DNA from: Pelomonas sp. V22
GTDB lineage: Bacteria; Pseudomonadota; Gammaproteobacteria; Burkholderiales; Burkholderiaceae_C
DNA length: 64,000 nucleotides
Reading direction: 5' to 3'
Assembly (NCBI RefSeq): GCF_030014915.1
Contig: NZ_JAGIXS010000001.1
Span: 1,178,001-1,242,000 of the forward strand
The translations under genes and the position numbers were made by a program. Shown in pieces: positions 34,786 through 43,178 of this stretch. The number at the start of each line of letters is the position of its first letter. Position 1 is the first letter of the stretch. The notes beneath the pieces are model-generated. The model worked only from the letters and a program-made list of their open reading frames with translations, was not told the origin of the DNA and did no database searches.

Positions 34786-35730
34786 TCAACCCAGCAGGTT
34801 CTTGGCCTCGATCAACGAAGCCGGGTCCAGCACCGTGGCGCTGACGAGCTCGGCATCGATGCGCTTAGCCATGCCAGCCAGCACCTTGCCGGGGCCACAT
34901 TCGATGATGTGGGTGAGGCCACGGGCCTTCAAGGCCTGCACCACCTCGACCCAGCGCACCGGGCCGAAGGCCTGGCGGTAGAGCGCGTCGCGCAGGGCAT
35001 CGGCATCGCCGGTGACGGCCACGTCGATGTTGTTGATCACCGGGAAAGCCTGGGCGCCGAAATTCACCGAAGCCAGCTTCTCGCGCAGCCGTTCGGCGGC
35101 CGGCTTCATCAGGCTCGAGTGAAAAGGCGCCGATACCGGTAGCGGCAGCGCGCGCTTGGCGCCAGCGGCCTTCAGGATCTCGGCGGCCTTCTCGGCACCG
35201 GTCTTGCTGCCGGCAATCACGGTCTGCTTCGGGTCATTGAAATTGACGGCCTCGATCGCTTCGCCGCTCTCGGCCGCGGCCTTGGCACAGCCTTCGCGGA
35301 CCGCTTCGCCGTCCAGACCCAGGATCGCGTACATCGCGCCCACGCCCACCGGCACGGCCTCCTGCATCGCCTGCGCACGGAAGCGCACCAGCGGCAGCGC
35401 ATCGGCCAGGCTCAGCGCGCCCGAGGCCACCAGAGCCGTGTACTCGCCGAGCGAATGGCCAGCGGCGGCGGCAGGCACCAGGCCCGTCTCGGCGATCCAG
35501 GCGCGGTAGCAGGCGATGCTGGCGGTCAGCATCACAGGCTGGGTGTTGGTGGTCAGGTCCAGTTGTTCCTTGGGGCCGTTCTTGATCAGCGCCCCGATGT
35601 CTTCGCCCAGCGCAGACGAGGCCTCGGCCAGCGTCCGGGCCACCTCAGGATGGTCGCCCCAGGCGTCCAGCATGCCCACGGCCTGCGAACCCTGGCCGGG
35701 GAAGACGAATGCAAATGCAGCAGCGCTCAT
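34786..35730 (-). CDS. fabD: Malonyl-CoA:ACP transacylase
   Basis: FabD is the 314-residue enzyme that transfers malonyl from CoA to ACP. It begins F-A-F-V-F-P-G-Q-G-S-Q-A-V-G-M. The nucleophile is Ser93 in G-H-S-L-G-E-Y, and the catalytic His lies in A-P-F-H-S-S-L-M near residue 205. The C-terminal G-P-G-K-V-L-A-G-M is typical. It sits between fabH and fabG in the canonical fab order. Confidence 0.97.
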   Translation of the reverse strand: MSAAAFAFVFPGQGSQAVGMLDAWGDHPEVARTLAEASSALGEDIGALIKNGPKEQLDLTTNTQPVMLTASIACYRAWIAETGLVPAAAAGHSLGEYTALVASGALSLADALPLVRFRAQAMQEAVPVGVGAMYAILGLDGEAVREGCAKAAAESGEAIEAVNFNDPKQTVIAGSKTGAEKAAEILKAAGAKRALPLPVSAPFHSSLMKPAAERLREKLASVNFGAQAFPVINNIDVAVTGDADALRDALYRQAFGPVRWVEVVQALKARGLTHIIECGPGKVLAGMAKRIDAELVSATVLDPASLIEAKNLLG

Positions 35731-35753
35731 ATCGGTATCTTCTCGAACTTTTA

Positions 35754-36743
35754 TTACAGGTCCAGCAGCACAGCGCCCCAGGTGAAGCCACCGCCCACGC
35801 CTTCCAGCATCACGGTGTCACCTGGCTTGACCTTGCCGCTTCGAACGGCAGCGTCCAGTGCGAGAGGGATCGACGCAGCCGAGGTATTGCCATGCTCGTC
35901 CACAGTGACGATCAGCTTGTCCAGCGACATCTTCAGCTTCTTCGCCGTGCCCTGCATGATGCGGATATTGGCTTGATGCGGGATCAGCCAGTCGATGTCG
36001 GCCTCGGTGCGGCCGGCCTTCTCGAGCACCGAGCGGGCCACCTTGTCGAGCACACCCACGGCCAGCTTGAACACGCCCTGCCCGTCCATCTTCAGGAAGG
36101 GATGGCCGGTCACAACGCCGCCGGCTACCTGGCCAGGCACGCACAGGAGGTCGACATGGCGGCCATCGGCATGCAGTTCGGTCGCCAGGATGCCCGGCGT
36201 CTCGCTCGCGCCGAGCACGATGGCACCGGCGCCATCGCCGAACAGCACGCAGGTCGTGCGGTCCTTGAAATCGAGGATGGTCGAGAACACCTCGGCGCCG
36301 ACCACCAGGGCCTTGCGCGCCGCGCCGCTCTTGATCATCGAATCGGCCACAGTCATTGCATAGACGAAGCCCGAGCAGACGGCCTGCACGTCAAAGGCCG
36401 CGCAGCCAGCGATGCCGAGCTTGGCCTGCAAAAGGCAGGCGGTGGACGGAAACACCATGTCCGGCGTGGACGTGGCGACGATGATCAGGTCGATCTCGTC
36501 GGCAGTGACGCCCGCCGCCTCGATGGCCGCTAGGGCCGCCGGCAGCGCCAGCTCGCTCGAGGTGACACCAGCCTCGGCGAAATGGCGAGCGCGGATGCCG
36601 GTGCGCTCGATGATCCACTCGTCCGAGGTCTCGATGCCATCGGCCGCCAGGCGCTGGGCCAGGTCGGCATTGGTGACACGTTGGAGAGGCAGGTAGCTGC
36701 CCGTGCCGAGCACACGGGAATAGCGAGGAAGCGGTGATGTCAT
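35754..36743 (-). CDS. fabH: 3-oxoacyl-[ACP] synthase III
   Basis: FabH is the 329-residue enzyme that starts fatty-acid synthesis by condensing acetyl-CoA with malonyl-ACP. The active-site Cys123 is in D-V-Q-A-V-C-S-G-F. The catalytic His is in P-H-Q-A-N-I-R-I-M, and the Asn is in [10 protein letters not shown]. The C-terminal [10 protein letters not shown] is conserved. Its start overlaps the plsX stop as ATGA, so the two are translationally coupled. Confidence 0.97.
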   Translation of the reverse strand: MTSPLPRYSRVLGTGSYLPLQRVTNADLAQRLAADGIETSDEWIIERTGIRARHFAEAGVTSSELALPAALAAIEAAGVTADEIDLIIVATSTPDMVFPSTACLLQAKLGIAGCAAFDVQAVCSGFVYAMTVADSMIKSGAARKALVVGAEVFSTILDFKDRTTCVLFGDGAGAIVLGASETPGILATELHADGRHVDLLCVPGQVAGGVVTGHPFLKMDGQGVFKLAVGVLDKVARSVLEKAGRTEADIDWLIPHQANIRIMQGTAKKLKMSLDKLIVTVDEHGNTSAASIPLALDAAVRSGKVKPGDTVMLEGVGGGFTWGAVLLDL

Positions 36744-37858
36744 GCGGGGTGGGCGGCGGAGGCCGCCTTGTCTCCAGCGCTGTCGGCGGCGGCTGCCGGC
36801 TTGGGGCAGGCCTGCATCGTCTCGACCACGCGATCGTGAACCCGGTCCAAAAGCCGGTTGCGGGCCGCATCATAAGCCCTGTTCAAGGCCGTCTCGAAGG
36901 CGAAGGCATCGGCCGAGCCATGGCTCTTGAACACCAGGCCGCGCAGACCCAACAGGGCCGCGCCGCTGTAGCGGCGGTGGTCAACGCGGGCTTTCAGGCG
37001 ATTCAGCACCGGCAGGGCGACAACGGCCGCCAACTTGCCATAAACACCGCGCTTGAACTCTTCCTTGATGAAGCCGACCAACATCGAGGCCAGGCCCTCT
37101 GCCGTCTTCAGGGCGACATTGCCGACGAAGCCGTCACAGACCACGATGTCGGCCGTGCCCTTGAAGATGTCATTGCCTTCGACATTGCCGTAGAAGTTCA
37201 ACTGGCCCGCCGCCGACACCGCACGCAGCATCTCGCCGGCACGCTTGATGGTCTCGCTGCCCTTGATCTGCTCTTCGCCAATGTTCAAAAGGCCCACGCT
37301 CGGATCGACCTTGCCATCGACAGCCTGCACCAGGGCGGATCCCATGATGGCGAATTGCAGCAGGTGCTCGGCCTCGCAATCCACATTGGCGCCGAGGTCC
37401 AGCATCGTGGTGAAGCCGCCCTTCTGGTTGGGCATCACGGTGGCCAAAGCCGGGCGGTCGATGCCGTCCATGGTCTTGAGCACGTAGCGCGACACGGCCA
37501 TCAATGCGCCCGTGTTGCCAGCCGAGACGCAGGCCTGAGCAGCGCTCGTACCGTCATCACTGAGCTTGAGCTGGCTGATGGCCACACGCATCGAGGAGTC
37601 GCGCTTGCGGCGCAGGGCCACCTCGACCGGATCGTCCATCTCGACGACCTCGCTGGCCGCCACGATGCGGCAGCGCGGCCAGCCGGCTGCCTCGGCCAAG
37701 GCCTCGGGCTTGCCAACCAGCAGCAACTCGGCTTGCGGATGGCGCTCCAGGAAGGCCTTGCAGGCCGGCAGCGTGATCGAGGGGCCGTGGTCGCCGCCCA
37801 TGCAGTCGACCGCCAGGCGCACCACGCCGCCTGCGCTTGAATCCACCATTGAGTTCAT
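36740..37858 (-). CDS. plsX: Phosphate acyltransferase PlsX
   Basis: PlsX is a 372-residue peripheral enzyme converting acyl-ACP to acyl-phosphate, the donor for PlsY in phospholipid synthesis. Family motifs are [12 protein letters not shown] near the N-terminus, [23 protein letters not shown] and [10 protein letters not shown]. The last 40 residues are an Ala-rich extension. An inner ATG three codons downstream could also be used. A terminator lies upstream between it and rpmF. Confidence 0.96.
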   Translation of the reverse strand: MNSMVDSSAGGVVRLAVDCMGGDHGPSITLPACKAFLERHPQAELLLVGKPEALAEAAGWPRCRIVAASEVVEMDDPVEVALRRKRDSSMRVAISQLKLSDDGTSAAQACVSAGNTGALMAVSRYVLKTMDGIDRPALATVMPNQKGGFTTMLDLGANVDCEAEHLLQFAIMGSALVQAVDGKVDPSVGLLNIGEEQIKGSETIKRAGEMLRAVSAAGQLNFYGNVEGNDIFKGTADIVVCDGFVGNVALKTAEGLASMLVGFIKEEFKRGVYGKLAAVVALPVLNRLKARVDHRRYSGAALLGLRGLVFKSHGSADAFAFETALNRAYDAARNRLLDRVHDRVVETMQACPKPAAAADSAGDKAASAAHPA

Positions 37859-37960
37859 CGAAATCTTGTCAGCGCGGAAGCTTGGCCCGCGAAGCCGCAG
37901 ACCTTACGCGAGCGTCAGTGCTGCGGCAAGCGGGCCCACCCGCATCGAGGATGGGGCCAG

Positions 37961-38003
37961 AAATACAAAAACCCAGCCCTGCTGTTTGGCTAGCAGGCCG
38001 GGT
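37961..38003 (-). terminator. Rho-independent terminator between rpmF and plsX
   Basis: On the minus strand the arms ACCCGGCCTGCT and AGCAGGGCTGGGT (38003-37992 and 37983-37971) pair with one bulge around an 8-nt loop, followed by TTTTGTATTT. It lies about 70 bp after the rpmF stop and can end the yceD-rpmF transcript or attenuate read-through into plsX-fab. Confidence 0.8.
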
Positions 38004-38032
38004 CTTGTTGTTCGCCAATGAACCGCTTCATG

Positions 38033-38060
38033 AGCCTTGCGCGCGAAAGCGCGCAAGGCT
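38033..38060 (-). other. Perfect 12-bp hairpin after rpmF
   Basis: AGCCTTGCGCGC (38033-38044) and GCGCGCAAGGCT (38049-38060) are perfect complements around a 4-nt loop (GAAA on the plus strand, TTTC on the minus). It starts 13 bp after the rpmF stop and has no U-run, so it looks like an mRNA 3'-end stabiliser or processing site rather than a terminator. Confidence 0.75.
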
Positions 38061-38073
38061 GACGAAAGTCAGA

Positions 38074-38259
38074 TCAGGCGGCGTCAGCCTTGGTCTTCAG
38101 GACCTTGCGGCCACGATAGAAGCCATTGGGGCTGATGTGGTGACGCAGATGCACTTCACCGGTGGTCGGCTCGATCGCGGTGCCCGGGTTCACCAGGGCA
38201 TTGTGCGAGCGGTGCATGCCACGCTTGGAAGGCGACTTCTTGTTTTGCTGAACGGCCAT
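38074..38259 (-). CDS. rpmF: 50S ribosomal protein L32
   Basis: L32 is a 61-residue basic ribosomal protein of the large subunit. It has the family start [19 protein letters not shown], the core [13 protein letters not shown] and the end Y-R-G-R-K-V. It has no Cys pairs, so it is the zinc-free form. AGGAGA precedes the ATG. It sits between yceD and plsX, as in most proteobacteria. Confidence 0.97.
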   Translation of the reverse strand: MAVQQNKKSPSKRGMHRSHNALVNPGTAIEPTTGEVHLRHHISPNGFYRGRKVLKTKADAA

Positions 38260-38502
38260 GAATTTCTCCTGCGGCTAGCGGTTTGAGGCTGGTACTGTTG
38301 GCAACACGATTGGTTTGGCAACTCTGCCTGCCACCGTCGCCTGGGCAACTCCGGACCCCTGTTCATTGCCTTGCGCACTATGCGCTGGCGGCTTCAAGAA
38401 GGCCGGCTTTTGCCGCTCTTGCTGAAACCCATGACTCTAGGACCCGGGAAAGCCCGCGATTCTAGCACGGCTTCGGATGATCCCAAAGCCCTGCCCCATT
38501 CG

Positions 38503-39057
38503 CTACTGCGTGCCACCGCCTTTTTTAAGCGCTGCCAGGGCGGCAAACGGGTTGGGCCTCTCTTCCTCGATCAGATCAGCGTCCTCGGCGGGAACAGGCA
38601 GCGGCTGCGGGCAGATCTCATGACGAGGCACCAGCGGCAGGGCCAGCAGCAACTCGTCCTCGATCAGCTCGGCCAGGTCGAGGTGACGCTGCAGGGCCAA
38701 CACGTCTTCCTCGCTGTCTACGTCCAGTTCGGCGGCCGAAGCCTCGTCCTTGACGAAGCGGACGCTGCGCTCCAATGCCAGCGTCTCGCCCACCGCTTTC
38801 AGGCAGCGCTGGCAGGTCAGCTGAACGCTGGCGCCGATCTTCAGATGCAGCCAGGGCTGGTTCTCGCCACGCACTTCGCGCAGCTCGCCCTCGACCGACC
38901 AGCTCACGGCCGGCCACTGGCTCGCGGGCGCCTCGGCGGCAGCGGCATCGGCCAGGCGCTCCAGGCTGGTGGCAGGCCATTCGCCTTGCAGGCTGGCGGC
39001 ATCGCGCGCGAAGGCGGCGACGTCGAGCTTGCGGGGATCAAAAACTCGTTCTTTCAT
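38503..39057 (-). CDS. yceD: YceD / DUF177 family protein
   Basis: This 184-residue protein belongs to the YceD/DUF177 family, found before rpmF in most bacteria and linked to 23S rRNA accumulation. The family core is visible: V-Q-L-T-C-Q-R-C-L (about 78-86) with the paired Cys, then S-E-E-D-V-L-A-L and I-E-D-E-L-L-L-A-L-P-L-V-P-R-H (the E-D-E-L-L-L-x-L-P motif), and a late N-P-F-A-A-L. Its 243-bp spacing from rpmF is larger than usual and holds nothing I recognise. It diverges from maf across 42 bp, which must hold both promoters. Confidence 0.92.
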   Translation of the reverse strand: MKERVFDPRKLDVAAFARDAASLQGEWPATSLERLADAAAAEAPASQWPAVSWSVEGELREVRGENQPWLHLKIGASVQLTCQRCLKAVGETLALERSVRFVKDEASAAELDVDSEEDVLALQRHLDLAELIEDELLLALPLVPRHEICPQPLPVPAEDADLIEEERPNPFAALAALKKGGGTQ

Positions 39058-39099
39058 GCCTCAAGTGTAAGAGCGCGACCCCGATGGGAGAATCCGCCC

Positions 39100-39699
39100 A
39101 TGCTCCAAAGCCCCCCTGCCCTGATCCTCGCTTCGACCTCGCGCTACCGGCGCGAATTGCTCGAGCGCCTGCGCATTGCCTTCACCGTTCAATCGCCCGA
39201 GGTCGATGAAACCCCATTGCCCGGTGAAGCGCCCGCCGCTATGGCGGTGCGCCTGGCACTGGCCAAGGCCCGTGCCGTGGCAGCCCTGCATCCGGAGGCC
39301 GTCGTGATCGGTTCGGACCAGGTTGCCGATCTCGACGGCCAGCCCATTGGCAAGCCCGGCACGCATGAGCGGGCCGTGGCCCAGCTCCAAGCCATGCGCG
39401 GCAAGCAGATCGTGTTCCAGACGGCCGTTGCTGTCGTCTGCCAGTCGCGAGGCTTTGCGGGGCAAGACCTGGCCCCAGTCGTGGTGCGCTTCCGGGACCT
39501 GACGGACGCAGAAATCGAAACCTACCTCCGCGCCGAGCAGCCCTATGACTGCGCCGGCAGCGCCAAGTCCGAGGGCCTCGGGATCAGCCTGCTGAGCGCC
39601 ATCGAATCCGACGACCCGACCGCCCTGATCGGCCTGCCGCTGATACGCACTTGCGCACTTTTGCGCGAGGCTGGCATCAACCCCTTGGCCAGCACATGA
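39100..39699 (+). CDS. Maf-family nucleotide pyrophosphatase
   Basis: This 199-residue Maf protein hydrolyses non-canonical or modified nucleoside triphosphates. The N-terminus L-I-L-A-S-T-S-R-Y-R-R-E-L-L-E-R-L is the family hallmark, and V-D-E-T-P and V-I-G-S-D-Q-V-A follow. The Y-D-C-A-G-S-A-K-S-E-G-L-G motif places it in the YceF (m7GTP-specific) branch. Its stop overlaps the next ATG (ATGA), so it is coupled to the methyltransferase gene. Confidence 0.92.
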   Translation: MLQSPPALILASTSRYRRELLERLRIAFTVQSPEVDETPLPGEAPAAMAVRLALAKARAVAALHPEAVVIGSDQVADLDGQPIGKPGTHERAVAQLQAMRGKQIVFQTAVAVVCQSRGFAGQDLAPVVVRFRDLTDAEIETYLRAEQPYDCAGSAKSEGLGISLLSAIESDDPTALIGLPLIRTCALLREAGINPLAST

Positions 39700-40460
39700 A
39701 GGGCTGCCTGATCCTGATGCCCAACACGCTGGATTTCGGCGTGCCGGGCGCCGAGATGCCGCTGCAGGACGTGCTGCCGCACCTGGCCCTGCAGCAGGCT
39801 GCCGGCATCGCCCATTGGGCAGCTGAGAACGCCAAGACCACGCGCGCCTTTCTGAAGCGGGTCGACGCGATCTGTCCGCTTCAAAAGCCGCTGCAGGAGC
39901 TGCAGATCAACGAGTTGCCGCGCCCATCCAAGGGCGGTGGCAAGCCGGCCGGCGACGACAGCGCGGCCTGGCAGGCCTTGCTGGCGCCGACCCTGCAAGG
40001 TCATGACCTGGGCTTGATTTCGGAGGCAGGCTTGCCTGCGGTGGCCGACCCGGGCGCGCGCCTGGTGGCGGCCGCCCATGCCGCAGGCGTCGAGGTCGTG
40101 CCGCTGAGCGGCCCAAGTTCGCTGCTGATGGCCTTGTCGGCCAGCGGCCTGAACGGCCAAAGCTTTGCCTTCGTCGGCTACCTGCCAGTCGAAGCGTCGG
40201 CACGGGCGGCGCGTATCCGCGAGCTGGAGCAACTCTCGCAGCGCCAGTCGCAGACGCAGCTGATGATAGAGACGCCCTACCGCAATGAGGCCCTCCTGCA
40301 GGCCCTGCTGGCCAGCCTGAAACCTCAGACGCGGCTCTCGGTCAGCTGCGGCTTGAGCCTCAAGGGGGGCTGGACCCGCAGCGCCACCGTGGCGCAATGG
40401 CGTCAACAGCCACGCGGATTGCCGGACAAGGTGCCGGCAGTCTTCGCACTGCTGGCCTGA
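39696..40460 (+). CDS. SAM-dependent methyltransferase, RsmI-like (tetrapyrrole methylase fold)
   Basis: This 254-residue protein has a tetrapyrrole-methylase fold. The second half matches RsmI: L-I-S-E-A-G-L-P-A-V-A-D-P-G, V-V-P-L-S-G-P-S-S-L-L-M-A-L-S-A-S-G-L, F-A-F-V-G-Y-L-P, and I-E-T-P-Y-R-N. The N-terminus (M-P-N-T-L-D-F-G) differs from RsmI, which modifies C1402 of 16S rRNA, so this is probably the shorter paralogue that Burkholderiales carry next to maf. Its substrate is not known to me. The start overlaps the maf stop; the stop converges on the helicase gene 9 bp away. Confidence 0.82.
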   Translation: MKGCLILMPNTLDFGVPGAEMPLQDVLPHLALQQAAGIAHWAAENAKTTRAFLKRVDAICPLQKPLQELQINELPRPSKGGGKPAGDDSAAWQALLAPTLQGHDLGLISEAGLPAVADPGARLVAAAHAAGVEVVPLSGPSSLLMALSASGLNGQSFAFVGYLPVEASARAARIRELEQLSQRQSQTQLMIETPYRNEALLQALLASLKPQTRLSVSCGLSLKGGWTRSATVAQWRQQPRGLPDKVPAVFALLA

Positions 40461-40469
40461 TCGGGCCGA

Positions 40470-41951
40470 TCAGGCCGTTTCCGGGCTCGACTCGGCCAGC
40501 GTCGGCTTCTTGGCGCCGAACAGGGCGGCGACCTTCTTCTTCGGCTTGATATTGCTGGACACGCCCTTGACGGCTGGCTGCGCCGCATTCTTCTCCCAGG
40601 CCGGCGGCTCGTTGCTGGCGCTGGCCTCGTAGGGCTTGTCGAAGAAGGCATCACGCGGCGCCGAGGGCGCGCGGTAGCTGCTGCGCGGCGCGGAGGCCAC
40701 AGGCGACGGCGCTGCTGCGGCGTACTCCCGCTCCTCGGCATCACGGCGCGGCGCACGGCGCGGACGCTCGCTTTCGATCTCCAGCGGGTCGAGGTCGATC
40801 TTGCGCTTGGTCAGCTTCTCGATGTCGGCGACCAGGCGTGCATCGTCGCGATCCACCAGGGTCACGGCCAGGCCCGAGGCGCCAGCGCGGCCGGTACGGC
40901 CGATGCGGTGCACATAGTCTTCCGCATTGAAGGGCACGTCGAAATTGAAGACGGCCGGCAGGTCGGCAATGTCCAGGCCGCGGGCGGCCACGTCGGTAGC
41001 GACCAGCAGGTCGACCTCACCGCGCTTGAAGGCTTCGAGGGCCTTCAGGCGCTCGTCCTGCGACTTGTCGCCATGCAGGGCGGCGGTGCGCAGGCCATCG
41101 CGCTCAAACGAGCGGGCCAGGCGAGCGGCACCCAGCTTGGAGTTGACGAACACGATCGCCTGCGTCAGCGAGCGCTCCTTGATGATCTGGCGCACGGCCT
41201 GGCGCTTGTCGTCTTCAGCAACGCTGAAGAAGCGCTGCTCCACCGTGGTGGCCGTGGCATTGGGGCGGGCCACCTCGACCAGGATGGGGTCCTGCAGATA
41301 GCTCTGCGCCAGGCGCTTGATCTCGGGCGAGAAGGTGGCCGAGAACAGCAGGGTCTGGCGGGTCTTGGGCAGGTAGCTCAGGATGCGCTGCAGGTCCGGC
41401 AGGAAGCCGATGTCCAGCATGCGGTCCGCTTCGTCCAGCACCACGTACTCGACCTGGTTGAGCACGCAGTTCTTGGCCTCGATGTGGTCCAGCAGCCGGC
41501 CCGGCGTGGCAATCAGCACCTCGACGCCGGCCTTCAGCTGCAGGGTCTGCGGCTTCATGTCGATGCCGCCGAACACGCAGGCCGAGCGCAGGTTGGTGTG
41601 CTTGGCGTAGGCCTTGACGTTGTTGGCCACCTGGTCGGCCAGCTCGCGCGTCGGGGCAATCACCAGGGCGCGCACCGGATGGCGGGCCGGCGAGGCGCTG
41701 CTGTTCTCATGCTTGAGCATGCGCTGCAGCAGCGGGATCGAGAACGCGGCGGTCTTGCCGGTGCCGGTCTGGGCTGCGCCCATCACGTCGCGCCCCTCCA
41801 GCACGATGGGAATCGCCTTGGCCTGGATCGGCGTCATCATCAGGTAGCCGGAGTCGGCTACAGCGCGAAGCAGCTTGGGATCCAGGGGCAGCGTGTCGAA
41901 GCGCGCGGGCACGGGCACATCGGCCTCGCCAGGGGTTTGGGCATTGAGCAT
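40470..41951 (-). CDS. DEAD-box ATP-dependent RNA helicase (RhlE-like)
   Basis: This 493-residue RNA helicase carries a Q-motif (M-T-P-I-Q-A-K-A-I-P) and motif I A-Q-T-G-T-G-K-T. It also has P-T-R-E-L-A, motif II D-E-A-D, motif III S-A-T, T-D-V-A-A-R-G-L-D-I and motif VI H-R-I-G-R-T-G-R. After the core (to about 380) there is a basic, low-complexity tail with an Arg-rich patch (R-P-R-R-A-P-R-R) and a K-P-K-K-K end. This is typical of RhlE-type helicases working in ribosome assembly or RNA decay. I chose the start MLNAQ; the open frame runs further upstream into the next gene without similarity. Confidence 0.92.
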   Translation of the reverse strand: MLNAQTPGEADVPVPARFDTLPLDPKLLRAVADSGYLMMTPIQAKAIPIVLEGRDVMGAAQTGTGKTAAFSIPLLQRMLKHENSSASPARHPVRALVIAPTRELADQVANNVKAYAKHTNLRSACVFGGIDMKPQTLQLKAGVEVLIATPGRLLDHIEAKNCVLNQVEYVVLDEADRMLDIGFLPDLQRILSYLPKTRQTLLFSATFSPEIKRLAQSYLQDPILVEVARPNATATTVEQRFFSVAEDDKRQAVRQIIKERSLTQAIVFVNSKLGAARLARSFERDGLRTAALHGDKSQDERLKALEAFKRGEVDLLVATDVAARGLDIADLPAVFNFDVPFNAEDYVHRIGRTGRAGASGLAVTLVDRDDARLVADIEKLTKRKIDLDPLEIESERPRRAPRRDAEEREYAAAAPSPVASAPRSSYRAPSAPRDAFFDKPYEASASNEPPAWEKNAAQPAVKGVSSNIKPKKKVAALFGAKKPTLAESSPETA

Positions 41952-41977
41952 GCCCGCATTATCGCCGTAACGAGATT

Positions 41978-43126
41978 TCAGGGCCCTTCGGGCCGCGTCC
42001 TGCGCCGCTTCAAGGCACGGCGACGGCCCACCACCGGGCTCAGCACGAGCCAGCGCGGCGTCCTGAATCTCACGATGCGCCAATAGATGGCCACATAGAC
42101 GCAACCAAAGAGGAGAATGCAGGCCGCCAACAGCGGCGTCGAATGCCGGAACAGCACGGCGGGCACCAGGGATGCAATGCAAAGCATCCACAAGTAAGGC
42201 GCAGTGAGCGAATTGCGGCGCGTCACCAGCTTGGCGTCGCGCGCGCCCACCGCCCAGCGAACCGCGCGTCTGTAAACCAGCGAATGCAGGTGAATGCCAT
42301 CCGGCAGACCAGGCGGGACCGCGCGAATGAACCTGCGCCGGTAGATCGAGAAGACCGTCTCGAACACTGGATATATGCAGACCATCAGGGCGAACAGCGG
42401 CGACAGCTGCTGCTGGCGATGAATGAGCAGCACCGCGAGCTCGGCGACCAGGAAGCCGACAAAGTAGGCCCCACCATCGCCAAGAAAGATCAAGCCGGCC
42501 GGAAAGTTCCAGACAAAGAAGCCGAGGATGGCCCCGACGCCCGCCAGGGCCCAGGCCGCAAGCACCGCGTCGCCAGCGTCATGGGCGACCAGTGCTATCG
42601 CCAGCAGGATCAGGACCGCGCACATCGAGCTCAGCCCATTGAAGCCGTCGATGATGTTGAACGCATTCGCCACGCCAGCGATCACGAAGACGGTGATCAG
42701 GATGGCGCCCGGCACAAAGCCCACCAGCCAATCCAGGCCGGGCAAATCGGTCCGGGTGATCTGCGCACCCAGGAACCAGGCGGCCAACCCCGCCGACAAG
42801 CCGGTGGCGAGCAAGCGCTTGGCCGGCGACACCGACTTGGTCAAGTCCTCGGTCAAGCCCATCGCGAACGCGGGAAGTCCACACAGGGCCAGCCCAAGGC
42901 CGAACCATGCCTGCTCGGGTGCGGCGGTCAGCCACATGTAGACCGCACAAGCCAGCATGCCCAGCAGGATCCCGATGCCCCCGACCCGAGGTACCGGACG
43001 CGCATGGAACTTCTGCGGTCCGGACAGATCGGCATCGGCCGAAAAACGCCCGTGGCTTCTGGCTGACCTGACGACAAGCAGAGTGACGACAGCGGCCACC
43101 AAGAAGGGGAAAAGCACATTTAGCAT
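41978..43126 (-). CDS. WecA/MraY-family glycosyl-1-phosphate transferase
   Basis: This 382-residue polytopic membrane enzyme transfers a sugar phosphate to undecaprenyl phosphate, the first step of a lipid-linked polysaccharide unit. It contains H-A-R-P-V-P-R-V-G-G-I-G (about 41-52), the catalytic region L-T-E-D-L-T-K, N-A-F-N-I-I-D-G-F-N-G-L, F-L-G-D-G-G-A-Y-F-V-G-F, and the cytoplasmic His motif G-I-H-L-H-S-L. About 10-11 membrane segments are visible. It diverges from the SLBB export gene across only 52 bp and is probably the initiating transferase for the neighbouring EPS cluster. Confidence 0.88.
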   Translation of the reverse strand: MLNVLFPFLVAAVVTLLVVRSARSHGRFSADADLSGPQKFHARPVPRVGGIGILLGMLACAVYMWLTAAPEQAWFGLGLALCGLPAFAMGLTEDLTKSVSPAKRLLATGLSAGLAAWFLGAQITRTDLPGLDWLVGFVPGAILITVFVIAGVANAFNIIDGFNGLSSMCAVLILLAIALVAHDAGDAVLAAWALAGVGAILGFFVWNFPAGLIFLGDGGAYFVGFLVAELAVLLIHRQQQLSPLFALMVCIYPVFETVFSIYRRRFIRAVPPGLPDGIHLHSLVYRRAVRWAVGARDAKLVTRRNSLTAPYLWMLCIASLVPAVLFRHSTPLLAACILLFGCVYVAIYWRIVRFRTPRWLVLSPVVGRRRALKRRRTRPEGP

Positions 43127-43178
43127 CGGCCCGGAGTGTAGCGGCGAGCCACTGATTACCAGCCGGGCGGCCGCTAGA

